DNA of 9,361 bases from an uncultured Mucispirillum sp. Its GTDB lineage: Bacteria; Chrysiogenota; Deferribacteres; Deferribacterales; Mucispirillaceae. Under the pieces are notes generated by a model. It did no database searches. It was not told where the DNA came from and was given only the letters and a program-made list of their open reading frames with translations. The position numbers were made by a program, and so were the translations under genes. Of this stretch, positions 1 to 6,912 are shown piece after piece; the first letter of the stretch is position 1, and each line of letters opens with the position of its first letter. The stretch spans positions 1-9,361 of the forward strand of contig CAMEZN010000042.1 of assembly GCA_945947845.1 (NCBI GenBank). Direction: 5' to 3'.

Positions 1-71
1 ACTATTAAATGGCCAAATTCATTGACAAATACCAGCACTCCTAAAACTATTATTGCTATTATTATATTCAT
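1..71 (-). CDS. N-terminus of RseP-like M50 site-2 protease (partial)
   Basis: Only the first 23 codons and two bases are present; the gene continues beyond the left edge. The start ATG at 71-69 has an AAGGA Shine-Dalgarno six bases upstream. The peptide begins with a hydrophobic segment (about residues 2-16) running straight into F-V-N-E-F-G-H at residues 15-21. This is the layout of the first transmembrane helix and zinc motif of RseP/RasP intramembrane metalloproteases, which cleave anti-sigma factors and signal-peptide remnants in the inner membrane. The family motif is HExxH; here its first position is Asn17 (codon AAT, 23-21), so the visible motif is NEFGH. A single base separates AAT from CAT, so this may be a sequencing error, a real inactivating change or a divergent paralogue. 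The family assignment rests on a short stretch and is moderately sure. Confidence 0.6.
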   Translation of the reverse strand, partial: MNIIIAIIVLGVLVFVNEFGHLI

Positions 72-97
72 AGTTTATCCTTATTTTAAATTTTTAT

Positions 98-128
98 ATA
101 ATATTGCAAGAATAATTGAAAAAAGCAA
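98..128 (-). promoter_or_regulatory. Possible promoter for the RseP-like gene
   Basis: After the rpsA terminator the next gene needs its own promoter, and the AT-rich stretch 190-72 offers weak candidates only. The best I see is TTGCTT (128-123) and TATTAT (103-98) with a 19-bp spacer, longer than the ideal 17. Its start would fall about 20 bases before the ATG. In DNA this AT-rich, -10-like hexamers occur by chance, so this is tentative. Confidence 0.22.
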
Positions 129-190
129 TAGAGAAGTAAAAGAATTACATAATATCACTATGATATGATAAACATATGTAAATGTTTTAT

Positions 191-228
191 AAAAAAAGGG
201 CTTAAAATTTCTTTTAAGCCCTTTTTTT
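191..228 (-). terminator. Rho-independent terminator after rpsA
   Basis: A perfect inverted repeat pairs 191-207 with 212-228 around a four-base loop (208-211). The core stem is GGGCTTAAAA/TTTTAAGCCC, flanked by seven A on one side and seven T on the other. On the minus strand it begins 20 bp after the rpsA stop codon, so it should end the ispH-rpsA transcript. The A-tract/T-tract symmetry means it could work in either orientation, but no plus-strand gene reaches it. Confidence 0.93.
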
Positions 229-247
229 ATTTATAATAAGTTTTTAC

Positions 248-1921
248 TTATTTATCAAATTTATCCATGAAAATGTTGCCAAATCCAGTATCTTCGGTTG
301 TTTCCATTTTTTTCATATATTCTTTTGTTTCTCTTCTTTCAGAATCCTGTAAATATTTTTTGATAGAGAGAATAACTTGTTTTTCTTTGTTATCAGTTTT
401 AATTACTGTTGCAGTAACAGTATCGCCAACATTATACTGCTCTAATGAAGCTTTTGCTGGGTCTAAGTCAGCAGCAGGGATAAAACCTTTCATTTCAAGC
501 GGAAGTTCCACTTCTAAACCCTGTTTATTTACTGCTGTAATTTTTACTTCAACAGCTTTGCCTTGTGGCAGAAGTTTTGTTACTTCTTTCCATGGGTTTG
601 CTTCTAACTGTTTTATTCCTAAACTGATACGCTCTTTTTCTTCATCAATATGTAAAATTTTAGCTTCAATAGTATCGCCTACTTTATAAAGCTCATTTAA
701 ATCTGCTGGTTCTTCTCTCCAAGAAATATCCCCTTTACGAACAAGACCATCTAAAAAGCTGCCAAAGTCTACAAATAAGCCAAAATCAGTTATATTTTTA
801 ATAGTGCCTTTTACAATAGAGCCTTCTGGATTTTCTTCTTTTAATGTTTTCCATGGGTTATCTATTAAATCTTTAACACTCATGATAACTCTTTTTCTTT
901 CGTTATCATAACCTGTAACTCTGCCTTCAACAATATCTTTTATATTTAAAGTAGATTTTGTATTTTTAAGCCAGCCTATTTCTTCATTTGGAACAAAACC
1001 GTCTATCCCCGGAGCAATTTCTACAACATAACCAGCCCTTTTTCTTGCAACTACTGTGCCTTTAACAGTAGAACCTTCTGGATATTTTTTTGCAGCACTA
1101 TCCCATGGGTCGCTTTGGAGCTGTTTCATACCAACTGCTACTTTATTAGCAGCCTTATCAATTTCTAATATAACAACTTCTACAACATCATTTTCAGATA
1201 ATAATTTTGCAGGGTTTTTCACTCTGCCCCAGCTCATTTCATTTTTATGCAGAAAGCCGTCAATCCCGCCAAGGCTTATAAATGCACCATAATCTTTTAA
1301 TGTTTTAACTGCACCTTTGATTTTATCCCCAACATTATATTTTTCAAAAAATTCATTTTTTAATTTTTTTGCTTCTTCTGATAAATACTGACGAGGAGAT
1401 ACTAAAACTGATTGTTTTCTACCGCCATGTGCTTTTAATATTTTTGCAAGCACTGTTTTATGAACAAATTTTGCAGGGTCTATATCTTTTAAATTAATAT
1501 CAATATGTGTTTCTGGAATGAAAGCTTCTATTTCGCCAACTTTACCACGGTATCCTTTTACTTTTTCTGTGTTAATATATTCAGTAATTTTTACTTCAAC
1601 AGGTTCTCCGCTGTTTTCTTTTTCTTTAATAGCATTCCAGTCGCCCTTAGCGTTGATTGCTTTTTTAGAAAGAAAAACGCCGTCATTATTCATTTTAACG
1701 ATGCTAAGTTCTACTTCATCGCCAACTTTCGCTCCTTCTAATTCTGAAACATTAGCTACACCTTCTGTTTTATAGCCAAAGTTAATAAGAGCAGTATCTC
1801 CCTTAATTTCTACAATAGTGCCTTTTACTTCTGCACCTGTGTGATATTGCTGGAGAGACTCTTCAAAAAATGACTCAAAATCTTCCATGCGTTCTTCGTT
1901 TTGTCTGTTTTCATTACTCAT
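248..1921 (-). CDS. rpsA: 30S ribosomal protein S1, six S1 domains
   Basis: S1 is the large, loosely bound 30S protein that holds and unfolds mRNA during initiation. The 557-residue product has six OB-fold S1 repeats at roughly 29-93, 105-180, 197-270, 284-355, 370-442 and 456-528, matching the long proteobacterial-type S1 and not the four-domain Firmicutes form. Domains 3-6 are joined by recurring linkers with a conserved Pro-Trp (DPW, NPW, NPW) followed by P-x-G. By family knowledge domains 1-2 anchor to the ribosome and 3-6 bind RNA. The tail after domain 6 is short and charged. The start ATG overlaps the ispH stop as ATGA and has GAGGT six bases upstream; a later Met at residue 12 lacks a comparable site. 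It is the last gene before the terminator. Confidence 0.97.
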   Translation of the reverse strand: MSNENRQNEERMEDFESFFEESLQQYHTGAEVKGTIVEIKGDTALINFGYKTEGVANVSELEGAKVGDEVELSIVKMNNDGVFLSKKAINAKGDWNAIKEKENSGEPVEVKITEYINTEKVKGYRGKVGEIEAFIPETHIDINLKDIDPAKFVHKTVLAKILKAHGGRKQSVLVSPRQYLSEEAKKLKNEFFEKYNVGDKIKGAVKTLKDYGAFISLGGIDGFLHKNEMSWGRVKNPAKLLSENDVVEVVILEIDKAANKVAVGMKQLQSDPWDSAAKKYPEGSTVKGTVVARKRAGYVVEIAPGIDGFVPNEEIGWLKNTKSTLNIKDIVEGRVTGYDNERKRVIMSVKDLIDNPWKTLKEENPEGSIVKGTIKNITDFGLFVDFGSFLDGLVRKGDISWREEPADLNELYKVGDTIEAKILHIDEEKERISLGIKQLEANPWKEVTKLLPQGKAVEVKITAVNKQGLEVELPLEMKGFIPAADLDPAKASLEQYNVGDTVTATVIKTDNKEKQVILSIKKYLQDSERRETKEYMKKMETTEDTGFGNIFMDKFDK

Positions 1922-2757
1922 CTTGCGACCTCTAAAATGTATTCACGCACCTTTTCAAGCAGATATGTAGGGGTGCTTGCCCCTGCTGTAAGCCCAACTT
2001 TGCTTATACCCTGAAACATTCCAGAATCTAGCTCATCTACTGTTTCAATGTGATAAGTATGTGGACAAATCTCTTTACACAGGTGGTAGAGCCTTGTAGT
2101 GTTAGCACTATTTTTACCGCCAACAACTATCATTACTTCCACTTTTGATGCTACTTCAATAGCTGCTTCCTGCCGCTTTTCAGTAGCGGAACATATTGTT
2201 CTGGCAATAGAAAGCTCACCGCATTTTGCTTTTAACTTTTCTACTGCCTTTTCAAATATGCTTATACTTTGTGTTGTCTGGGCTAAAAACCCATATTTTT
2301 CAACATATTCTAGTGCATCAACTTCTTCTGCACTTTCTATTACTTTATAGGGGATATTAATATAACTGACAATGCCTTTAACTTCTGGGTGGTCAGATTC
2401 CCCAAGAATAATTATATAATCACAGCTTTTAGATAATCTTTCTGCTGCCTTTTGTGCTTTTTTCACAAAAGGGCAGGCAGCATCTACAACATTACCTGCA
2501 TTTTCCAAAAGATAATCTGCTTCTGATTTTTCTATGCCATGGCTTCTTATTACCACAGACATATCCTGTGAAACTTCTTCAAGAGCTTTAATAGTTGCAA
2601 CTCCTGCTTCTTTTAGCTCGCTTACAACCTGCGGGTTATGTATGATAGGACCAAAAGTTACTACATGTTTATATTCTTTTGCAGCATCTTTTACTATATC
2701 AATAGCACGCTCAACTCCAAAACAGAACCCTGCATGTCGTGCAACCATTATTTCCAT
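1918..2757 (-). CDS. ispH: 4-hydroxy-3-methylbut-2-enyl diphosphate reductase
   Basis: IspH is the iron-sulfur enzyme that carries out the last MEP-pathway step, reducing HMBPP to IPP and DMAPP for isoprenoids. The 279-residue length is close to the usual bacterial form. The three cluster-ligating cysteines are visible as C12 (GFCFGV), C95 (AACPFV) and C189 (TICSATEKRQ). The substrate-pocket residues H40, H73 (RSHG), H123 and E125 (DHPE), T161/T162 (QTTQS), S217 and N219 (KNSANT) and S261 (GAST) are all present, so the enzyme should be active. The start has AAGGAG at 2768-2763, five bases upstream; Met4 is a possible but less well placed alternative. Its TGA overlaps the rpsA ATG by four bases, implying translational coupling. 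A promoter lies just upstream. Confidence 0.97.
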   Translation of the reverse strand: MEIMVARHAGFCFGVERAIDIVKDAAKEYKHVVTFGPIIHNPQVVSELKEAGVATIKALEEVSQDMSVVIRSHGIEKSEADYLLENAGNVVDAACPFVKKAQKAAERLSKSCDYIIILGESDHPEVKGIVSYINIPYKVIESAEEVDALEYVEKYGFLAQTTQSISIFEKAVEKLKAKCGELSIARTICSATEKRQEAAIEVASKVEVMIVVGGKNSANTTRLYHLCKEICPHTYHIETVDELDSGMFQGISKVGLTAGASTPTYLLEKVREYILEVAR

Positions 2758-2785
2758 TAATGCTCCTTTTCAATTACAGTTTATT

Positions 2786-2814
2786 ATTTTATACTAATTT
2801 TTTTCATTTGGCAA
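2786..2814 (-). promoter_or_regulatory. Internal promoter for ispH-rpsA
   Basis: On the minus strand TTGCCA (2814-2809, five of six matches to TTGACA) is followed after exactly 17 bp by TAAAAT (2791-2786, five of six matches to TATAAT). The expected start near 2779 leaves a leader of about 21 bases containing the ispH Shine-Dalgarno. This is the best sigma-70-type promoter in the window, and it sits in the 85-bp gap after cmk. It would let S1 and IspH be made independently of the aromatic genes. Confidence 0.68.
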
Positions 2815-2833
2815 ATAAAATAGAATATTTTAT
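2815..2833. repeat. AT-only inverted repeat abutting the ispH promoter -35
   Basis: ATAAAATA (2815-2822) and TATTTTAT (2826-2833) form a perfect 8-bp inverted repeat with a 3-base loop, directly next to the upstream side of the -35 box. The stem has no G or C and no T-run follows it on the minus strand, so it is a poor terminator for cmk. Its place matches that of an AT-rich UP element or a protein site. Chance is also plausible in such AT-rich DNA. Confidence 0.35.
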
Positions 2834-2842
2834 CCTACTTTT

Positions 2843-3502
2843 TTAGTTTTTATTTTTACAGGCAGTTATCATCTCCCCTATTTTATCTGCCACCTGCTCT
2901 AATGAAAGCCCTGTTGTATCAAGTAAAACTGCATCTTCTGACTGTAAAAGAGGGCTTTCTTTCCGTGTCATATCCATTTCATCTCGTTTTTTTATTTCTT
3001 CCAGCACTTTTGCATATTCTTCGCTTTGCTCCATGCCTTCCCACTCTTTAAACCGCCTTTTTGCTCTTTCTTCTGGGCTTGCTGTTAAAAATATTTTAAT
3101 ATCAGCATTTGGAAGCACAACAGTCGTAATATCTCTGCCTTCCATAATCACATCGCTTCCTTTTGCAAAAAGCTGCTGTTTTTCTACTAAAATTTTCCTA
3201 ATATCACTGTTTGATGCAATAAAAGCCACCTTAGAAGAAATTTCTGGTGTGCGGATTTCTTTTGTTAAATCATATAATTTGCCATTATAATTTATAGAAA
3301 TTTTTTTACCATTATCTTCTAAAATAAATTCAGTATTTTTAGTTTTTTCAACAATATTATCTTCTCCAAAATGAATACTAAGCCATGCGATACTTCTATA
3401 CATCGCCCCAGTATCTATATATGTTAGAGAATATTTTTCTGCAATTATTTTACATACTGAACTTTTTCCGCTGCCTGCTGGGCCGTCTATTGCTACCTGC
3501 AT
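2843..3502 (-). CDS. cmk: (d)CMP kinase (cytidylate kinase)
   Basis: Cytidylate kinase phosphorylates CMP and dCMP with ATP in the cytoplasm, recycling CMP from RNA turnover and lipid synthesis. The 219-residue protein starts with the P-loop GPAGSGKS at residues 7-14, followed by the nucleotide-monophosphate motif D30-TGAMYR-36, GRD at 122-124 and the C-terminal signature RDxxDxxRxxSPL at 173-185. These are the expected family landmarks in order. The stretch after GRD reads ITTVV where many members have IGTVV, a mild deviation. The ATG has GGAG five bases upstream and starts 14 bp after the aroA stop, so the two are surely cotranscribed. The aroA-cmk-rpsA neighbourhood is found in many bacteria. 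Confidence 0.96.
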   Translation of the reverse strand: MQVAIDGPAGSGKSSVCKIIAEKYSLTYIDTGAMYRSIAWLSIHFGEDNIVEKTKNTEFILEDNGKKISINYNGKLYDLTKEIRTPEISSKVAFIASNSDIRKILVEKQQLFAKGSDVIMEGRDITTVVLPNADIKIFLTASPEERAKRRFKEWEGMEQSEEYAKVLEEIKKRDEMDMTRKESPLLQSEDAVLLDTTGLSLEQVADKIGEMITACKNKN

Positions 3503-3516
3503 AATATCTCCTTTTA

Positions 3517-4797
3517 TTATTTTTCTTCCAGTGATAACAAATCGCCTATAAAATCAGGATAAGATACATCAAGTGATGCAATATTATCCATTAATACTTT
3601 AACACCAAATTTTTTTGCAAGAATTATATTTATCATAGATATTCTATGGTCATCATAAGCTAATAAAGTTGCTTTTTCAGGCTCTTTTGTAAGTGGATAT
3701 ATTTTTAAACCGTCTTCAAACTCTTCTATCTCTGCACCTAATGCCCTGAAATTATTTATTAAAGCATTAATCCTGTCTGATTCTTTTACACGAAGTTCTT
3801 TTGCATCTCTAATTTCAAGCGGTGCTTCTCCAAAAAGAGCAATCATAGCTAAAACAGGTATCTCATCAATCATATTTGCAATAATATCACCGCTTACTTT
3901 TCCACCTTTTATTTTAGCACTTTTGACATAAATATTACCTATCGGCTCATACTCATCACTTGTAATTTCATATTTAACATCAACTCCTAAATCTTTTAAT
4001 ACCTGTAAAAGCCCTGTCCTGCTAGGATTTAAGCCACAATTTTCTATAACTATCTCAGAACCTTCAAAAATAAGACCTGCACCTATATAAAATGCAGCAG
4101 AAGAAAAATCAGCAGGAATATCAAGCTTTGTCTGATGTAAATCGCCGCCATAAACTGTTATTTTACCACTATTATTTTCGCATTTTATACCAAAAGCCTG
4201 CAACATTCTTTCTGTATGGTCTCTTGTTGCTGTTTTCTCAATATAAGAGACTGACCCTTCTAATTGAACACCCGCTAAAAGAACTGCACTTTTTACCTGA
4301 GCAGATTTTGTTTCAGCAGTAATCTCCCCCGCTTTCATATTCCCCGGAAGAATTGTAGCTGGCAGCAGATTATTATTATCTTTTGCTTTAATATTTGCCC
4401 CAAGCTTTGTAAGTGGATTAATGACTCTTGCCATAGGCCTGCGAAGTAATGAAGCATCACCTGATAAAACTGAATAAAATTTATTTGGTGCAAGCATACC
4501 CATAACTAAACGAGCAGTTGTGCCTGAATTATCACAGTTTAATATGTCATAAGGTTCTTTAAAATTTCTAACACCTTCTGAATGTATAAGCAGCCTTGAA
4601 CGTTCATTTACTATATTTACACCAAGCTGCTGCATAATATTCATAGTGGCAAGAGTATCTCTTGATATAAGCGGATTTCTTACAACAGTAACACCATCAG
4701 CCATACTGCCCATAATTACCGCCCTGTGTGTAATAGATTTATCTGCTGGAACTTTTATATTTCCTTTAAAACATTTACATTTATCAAATGTAATCAT
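3517..4797 (-). CDS. aroA: 3-phosphoshikimate 1-carboxyvinyltransferase (EPSP synthase)
   Basis: EPSP synthase joins phosphoenolpyruvate to shikimate-3-phosphate, the sixth step of the shikimate pathway. The 426-residue length is typical. Visible active-site segments are K20-S21 and R25 (ADKSITHR), NSGTTAR at 90-96, GDASLLRRPM at 113-122, then SAQVK, RDHTE, NPSRTG and the C-terminal LRVKESDR and DDHR stretches. The combination ADKS, SAQVK and RDHTE resembles the class II type (Agrobacterium CP4, Bacillus, Staphylococcus) more than E. coli-like class I. The Ala that replaces Gly in the CP4 pocket is absent: G92 is kept. The ATG has AAGGAG six bases upstream. The gene follows a 242-bp gap after tyrA and is tightly linked to cmk downstream. 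Confidence 0.97.
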   Translation of the reverse strand: MITFDKCKCFKGNIKVPADKSITHRAVIMGSMADGVTVVRNPLISRDTLATMNIMQQLGVNIVNERSRLLIHSEGVRNFKEPYDILNCDNSGTTARLVMGMLAPNKFYSVLSGDASLLRRPMARVINPLTKLGANIKAKDNNNLLPATILPGNMKAGEITAETKSAQVKSAVLLAGVQLEGSVSYIEKTATRDHTERMLQAFGIKCENNSGKITVYGGDLHQTKLDIPADFSSAAFYIGAGLIFEGSEIVIENCGLNPSRTGLLQVLKDLGVDVKYEITSDEYEPIGNIYVKSAKIKGGKVSGDIIANMIDEIPVLAMIALFGEAPLEIRDAKELRVKESDRINALINNFRALGAEIEEFEDGLKIYPLTKEPEKATLLAYDDHRISMINIILAKKFGVKVLMDNIASLDVSYPDFIGDLLSLEEK

Positions 4798-4967
4798 ATA
4801 TAACTCCTTAATGAAAATTTTTAAAACTGAAAATCAAGTATCATAAATGAAAAAATCAACTGCTAATTTTCAGCCTGTCCAGAACCAAATAATGTGATTT
4901 ATATGTATTCTGCACTATATTTAATAATTAATTTTTATTTAAAAGGTATTTTTCCATAAACTCCATT

Positions 4968-4996
4968 AGTATTTATAATCTTATGCAGTATGTAAA
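4968..4996 (-). promoter_or_regulatory. Possible promoter for aroA-cmk
   Basis: On the minus strand TTTACA (4996-4991, five of six matches) is followed after 17 bp by AATACT (4973-4968, four of six). Transcription would begin near 4960, giving a leader of roughly 160 bases before aroA. The -35 hexamer forms part of one arm of the inverted repeat ATGTAAA-N12-TTTACAT, which could place an operator over it. The -10 match is only fair and the region is AT-rich, so confidence is modest. Confidence 0.33.
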
Positions 4997-5015
4997 TACC
5001 TGTTATTTTTTACAT
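4990..5015. promoter_or_regulatory. Inverted repeat, candidate operator upstream of aroA
   Basis: ATGTAAA (4990-4996) and TTTACAT (5009-5015) are perfect 7-bp inverted arms separated by 12 bp. The inner hexamers equal the half-sites of the E. coli TyrR box (TGTAAA-N6-TTTACA), but the spacing is 12 and not 6, so a TyrR-type site cannot be claimed. One arm contains the candidate aroA -35 box. It may be an operator for an unknown regulator, or chance. Confidence 0.28.
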
Positions 5016-5039
5016 TCTTAATATATTATTTTATATTTA

Positions 5040-5864
5040 TTAAAGTTTTCGTCTTTCACCGCTTACTTCTTCTATCTTCTCAAAAAGCATTTTATGGTTA
5101 TCTTCTTTAATCATATTTTTCCATTCAATAATATCTTTTTCTAAGTTTTCTACACATTCAAGCAGAGCTTTTTTATTATCCATAAAAATATCGCTCCACA
5201 TCTGAGCATCACTTGCAGCAATTCTAGTAAAATCCCTAAACCCGCCGCCAGCAAATGACAAGGCTTCCTTATTCTTTTTTAAAACTGTATCCATAAGACA
5301 AAAAGATATTAAATGCGGCAGGTGGCTCACATTGGCAAAAATAGTATCATGCTCATAACTTGTCATACGGCATACCTGCATATTAATAGACTTATGCAGC
5401 TCTATAAGAGCATTATCAAGCTCTTCATATCCCATAGAAGTTAGTATGTGTTTTGCACCGTTATATAAATCTGCTTCTGAATTTATAAACCCGCTGGTTT
5501 CTTTTCCTTTGATAGGGTGTCCGCCGCAAAAATAAAGGTTATTATTTTTAGCTGCTTCTAAAATAGTTGTTTTTGTGCTGCAACCATCAGTTACAGCTTT
5601 TTTATATCCCGCCTGCCCCAGCATATTTATAAATTTAACAGCTGATTTAACAGGCACACATATATATATTAAATCAAGGGGGAAATTAATAAATTTTTCA
5701 AACTCATCAGTTACCCCTTCAAATAAACGGCTTTCCACTGCCTGTATAAGCACAGTTTTATTTAAATCAAAACCGTAAATTTTTATACCCTTGCAGGCAA
5801 AGGCTTTGGCAAAAGAACCGCCAATCAAGCCTAAACCTGCAATACCTATATTTTTAAACTGCAT
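5040..5864 (-). CDS. tyrA: Prephenate dehydrogenase
   Basis: TyrA oxidatively decarboxylates prephenate to 4-hydroxyphenylpyruvate, the committed step to tyrosine. From the ATG at 5864 the product has 274 residues. An N-terminal Rossmann fold shows GLGLIGG at 10-16 and an acidic D33 at the end of the second strand, suggesting NAD+ over NADP+. The family residues S96 (DGCSTK), H116 (GGHP) and R214 ([10 protein letters not shown]) are visible. There is no fused chorismate mutase and no C-terminal ACT domain, so this is the monofunctional form. I chose the ATG one base after the aroF stop (TAAGATG) because the Rossmann strand begins there. An in-frame TTG at 5876 would add four residues and overlap aroF by 11 bp, but AAGG lies only about three bases before it. 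Confidence 0.94.
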   Translation of the reverse strand: MQFKNIGIAGLGLIGGSFAKAFACKGIKIYGFDLNKTVLIQAVESRLFEGVTDEFEKFINFPLDLIYICVPVKSAVKFINMLGQAGYKKAVTDGCSTKTTILEAAKNNNLYFCGGHPIKGKETSGFINSEADLYNGAKHILTSMGYEELDNALIELHKSINMQVCRMTSYEHDTIFANVSHLPHLISFCLMDTVLKKNKEALSFAGGGFRDFTRIAASDAQMWSDIFMDNKKALLECVENLEKDIIEWKNMIKEDNHKMLFEKIEEVSGERRKL

Positions 5865-5865
5865 C

Positions 5866-6885
5866 TTATTTTGCAATTTCCTTGCCTACTGCTTTTGCAA
5901 TTATTTCTACTTTATCTATTACTTCACAGTATTGGTCTGGTGTTAATGACTGGTCGCCGTCACTTAATGCCTCATCTGGATTTGGGTGCACTTCTATCAT
6001 TAACCCGTCAGCTCCTGCTGCAACAGAAGCAAGAGCCATAGGCCCTATACATTCAATTCTGCCTGTTCCATGGCTTGGGTCTACTATTACTGGAAGGTGA
6101 GATAAATTTTTGATAGCTGGCACACAAGATAAATCTAATGTGTTTCTTGTATATGTTTCAAAAGTTCTTATACCTCTTTCACAAAGAATAATATTAGAGT
6201 TGCCTTCTTTTGCAATATGTTCTGCTGCTAATAAAAATTCTTTAATAGTTGCACTCATACCCCTTTTTAAAAGCACTGGTTTTTCCTGAGCACCTACTTC
6301 ATGAAGCAGACGGAAATTTTGCATATTTCTTGCACCTATTTGTATAATATCTGCATATTCTGAAACAATATCTAAATCTCTTGGGTCTGTAAGCTCTGTT
6401 ACAACAACCATACCAAACTCATCAGCTGCTTTTCTTAAATAGATTAAACCTTCAGGCCCCATTCCTTGAAATGAATATGGGCTTGTGCGAGGTTTATATG
6501 CACCACCTCTTAATATTCTTGAACCTTTTGCACTAGTCCTCATAGCAACAGTTCTTGCCTGCTCTAAACTTTCAACAGAACATGGACCGCTCATAATAGC
6601 AAGCTCTTTGCCGCCTATTTTAACTCCTTTTACATCAATCACAGTATCTTCTTTTTTAAATTCACGGCTTACAAGTTTATATGGTTTTGAAATAGGTATT
6701 ATTTCATCAACCCCCGGAAATGTCTGCACCTGTTTGCCTTTTAAAAGTGATTCATCACCTATTGCTCCAATAACTGTTCTTTCTACCCCTTCAGAAATAG
6801 TTAACCTGTAACCACATGATGTTAAGTGTTCAGTTAAATTGCCTATTTCCTGTTTTGAGGCATCGTGTTTCATTACAATAATCAT
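5866..6885 (-). CDS. aroF: 3-deoxy-7-phosphoheptulonate (DAHP) synthase, type I-beta with regulatory domain
   Basis: DAHP synthase condenses phosphoenolpyruvate with erythrose-4-phosphate, the entry step to aromatic biosynthesis. The 339-residue protein has an N-terminal ferredoxin-like domain (about 1-70) followed by the TIM barrel, the architecture of the Thermotoga maritima enzyme, in which that domain mediates feedback inhibition by Tyr and Phe. The metal ligands fall at C102 (GPCS), H272 (DPSHGTG), E298 (MIEVHP) and D309 (LSDGDQS). Other barrel motifs are [16 protein letters not shown] (126-141), IGARNMQNF (183-191), LLKRG (205-209) and ILCERGIRT (233-241). GGGAG-like GGGAG lies seven bases before the ATG. 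The gene follows hisC by 27 bp, and its stop is one base from the tyrA ATG. Confidence 0.96.
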   Translation of the reverse strand: MIIVMKHDASKQEIGNLTEHLTSCGYRLTISEGVERTVIGAIGDESLLKGKQVQTFPGVDEIIPISKPYKLVSREFKKEDTVIDVKGVKIGGKELAIMSGPCSVESLEQARTVAMRTSAKGSRILRGGAYKPRTSPYSFQGMGPEGLIYLRKAADEFGMVVVTELTDPRDLDIVSEYADIIQIGARNMQNFRLLHEVGAQEKPVLLKRGMSATIKEFLLAAEHIAKEGNSNIILCERGIRTFETYTRNTLDLSCVPAIKNLSHLPVIVDPSHGTGRIECIGPMALASVAAGADGLMIEVHPNPDEALSDGDQSLTPDQYCEVIDKVEIIAKAVGKEIAK

Positions 6886-6912
6886 AATATAACTCCCAGA
6901 ATTCTTTATTAT

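Larger units (their letters stand above)
4798..5039. other. AT-rich intergenic region between tyrA and aroA
   Basis: This is the longest gap inside the gene cluster. It holds no convincing gene: a 12-codon minus-strand ORF at 4966-4928 has no Shine-Dalgarno. I see no GC-rich hairpin with a T-run, so tyrA transcripts may read through into aroA. It carries several inverted repeats: CTGAAAAT (4827-4834) with ATTTTCAG (4866-4873); ATGTAAA (4990-4996) with TTTACAT (5009-5015); and GTATTTA (4969-4975) with TAAATAC (4993-4999). It also carries a plausible weak promoter. The likely role is separate or modulated expression of aroA-cmk. Confidence 0.6.

Noticed and set aside
267..689. Plus-strand ORF of 140 codons
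   Set aside because: It lies wholly antisense to rpsA, has low-complexity Ser/Phe-rich composition and no family motifs, while rpsA is certain on the other strand.
590..1110. Recurring CCATGGGT-like words in rpsA as a DNA repeat
   Set aside because: They encode the conserved Pro-Trp linkers between S1 domains and reflect protein-level repetition, not a separate DNA element.
4928..4966. 12-codon minus-strand ORF upstream of aroA as an aromatic leader peptide
   Set aside because: It has no Shine-Dalgarno, only one Phe and one Tyr, and no GC-rich terminator/antiterminator structure follows it.
5865..5876. TTG at 5876 as the tyrA start
   Set aside because: The Shine-Dalgarno-like AAGG is too close to the TTG and the extra four residues precede the conserved Rossmann start; the ATG at 5864 fits better, though TTG is not excluded.
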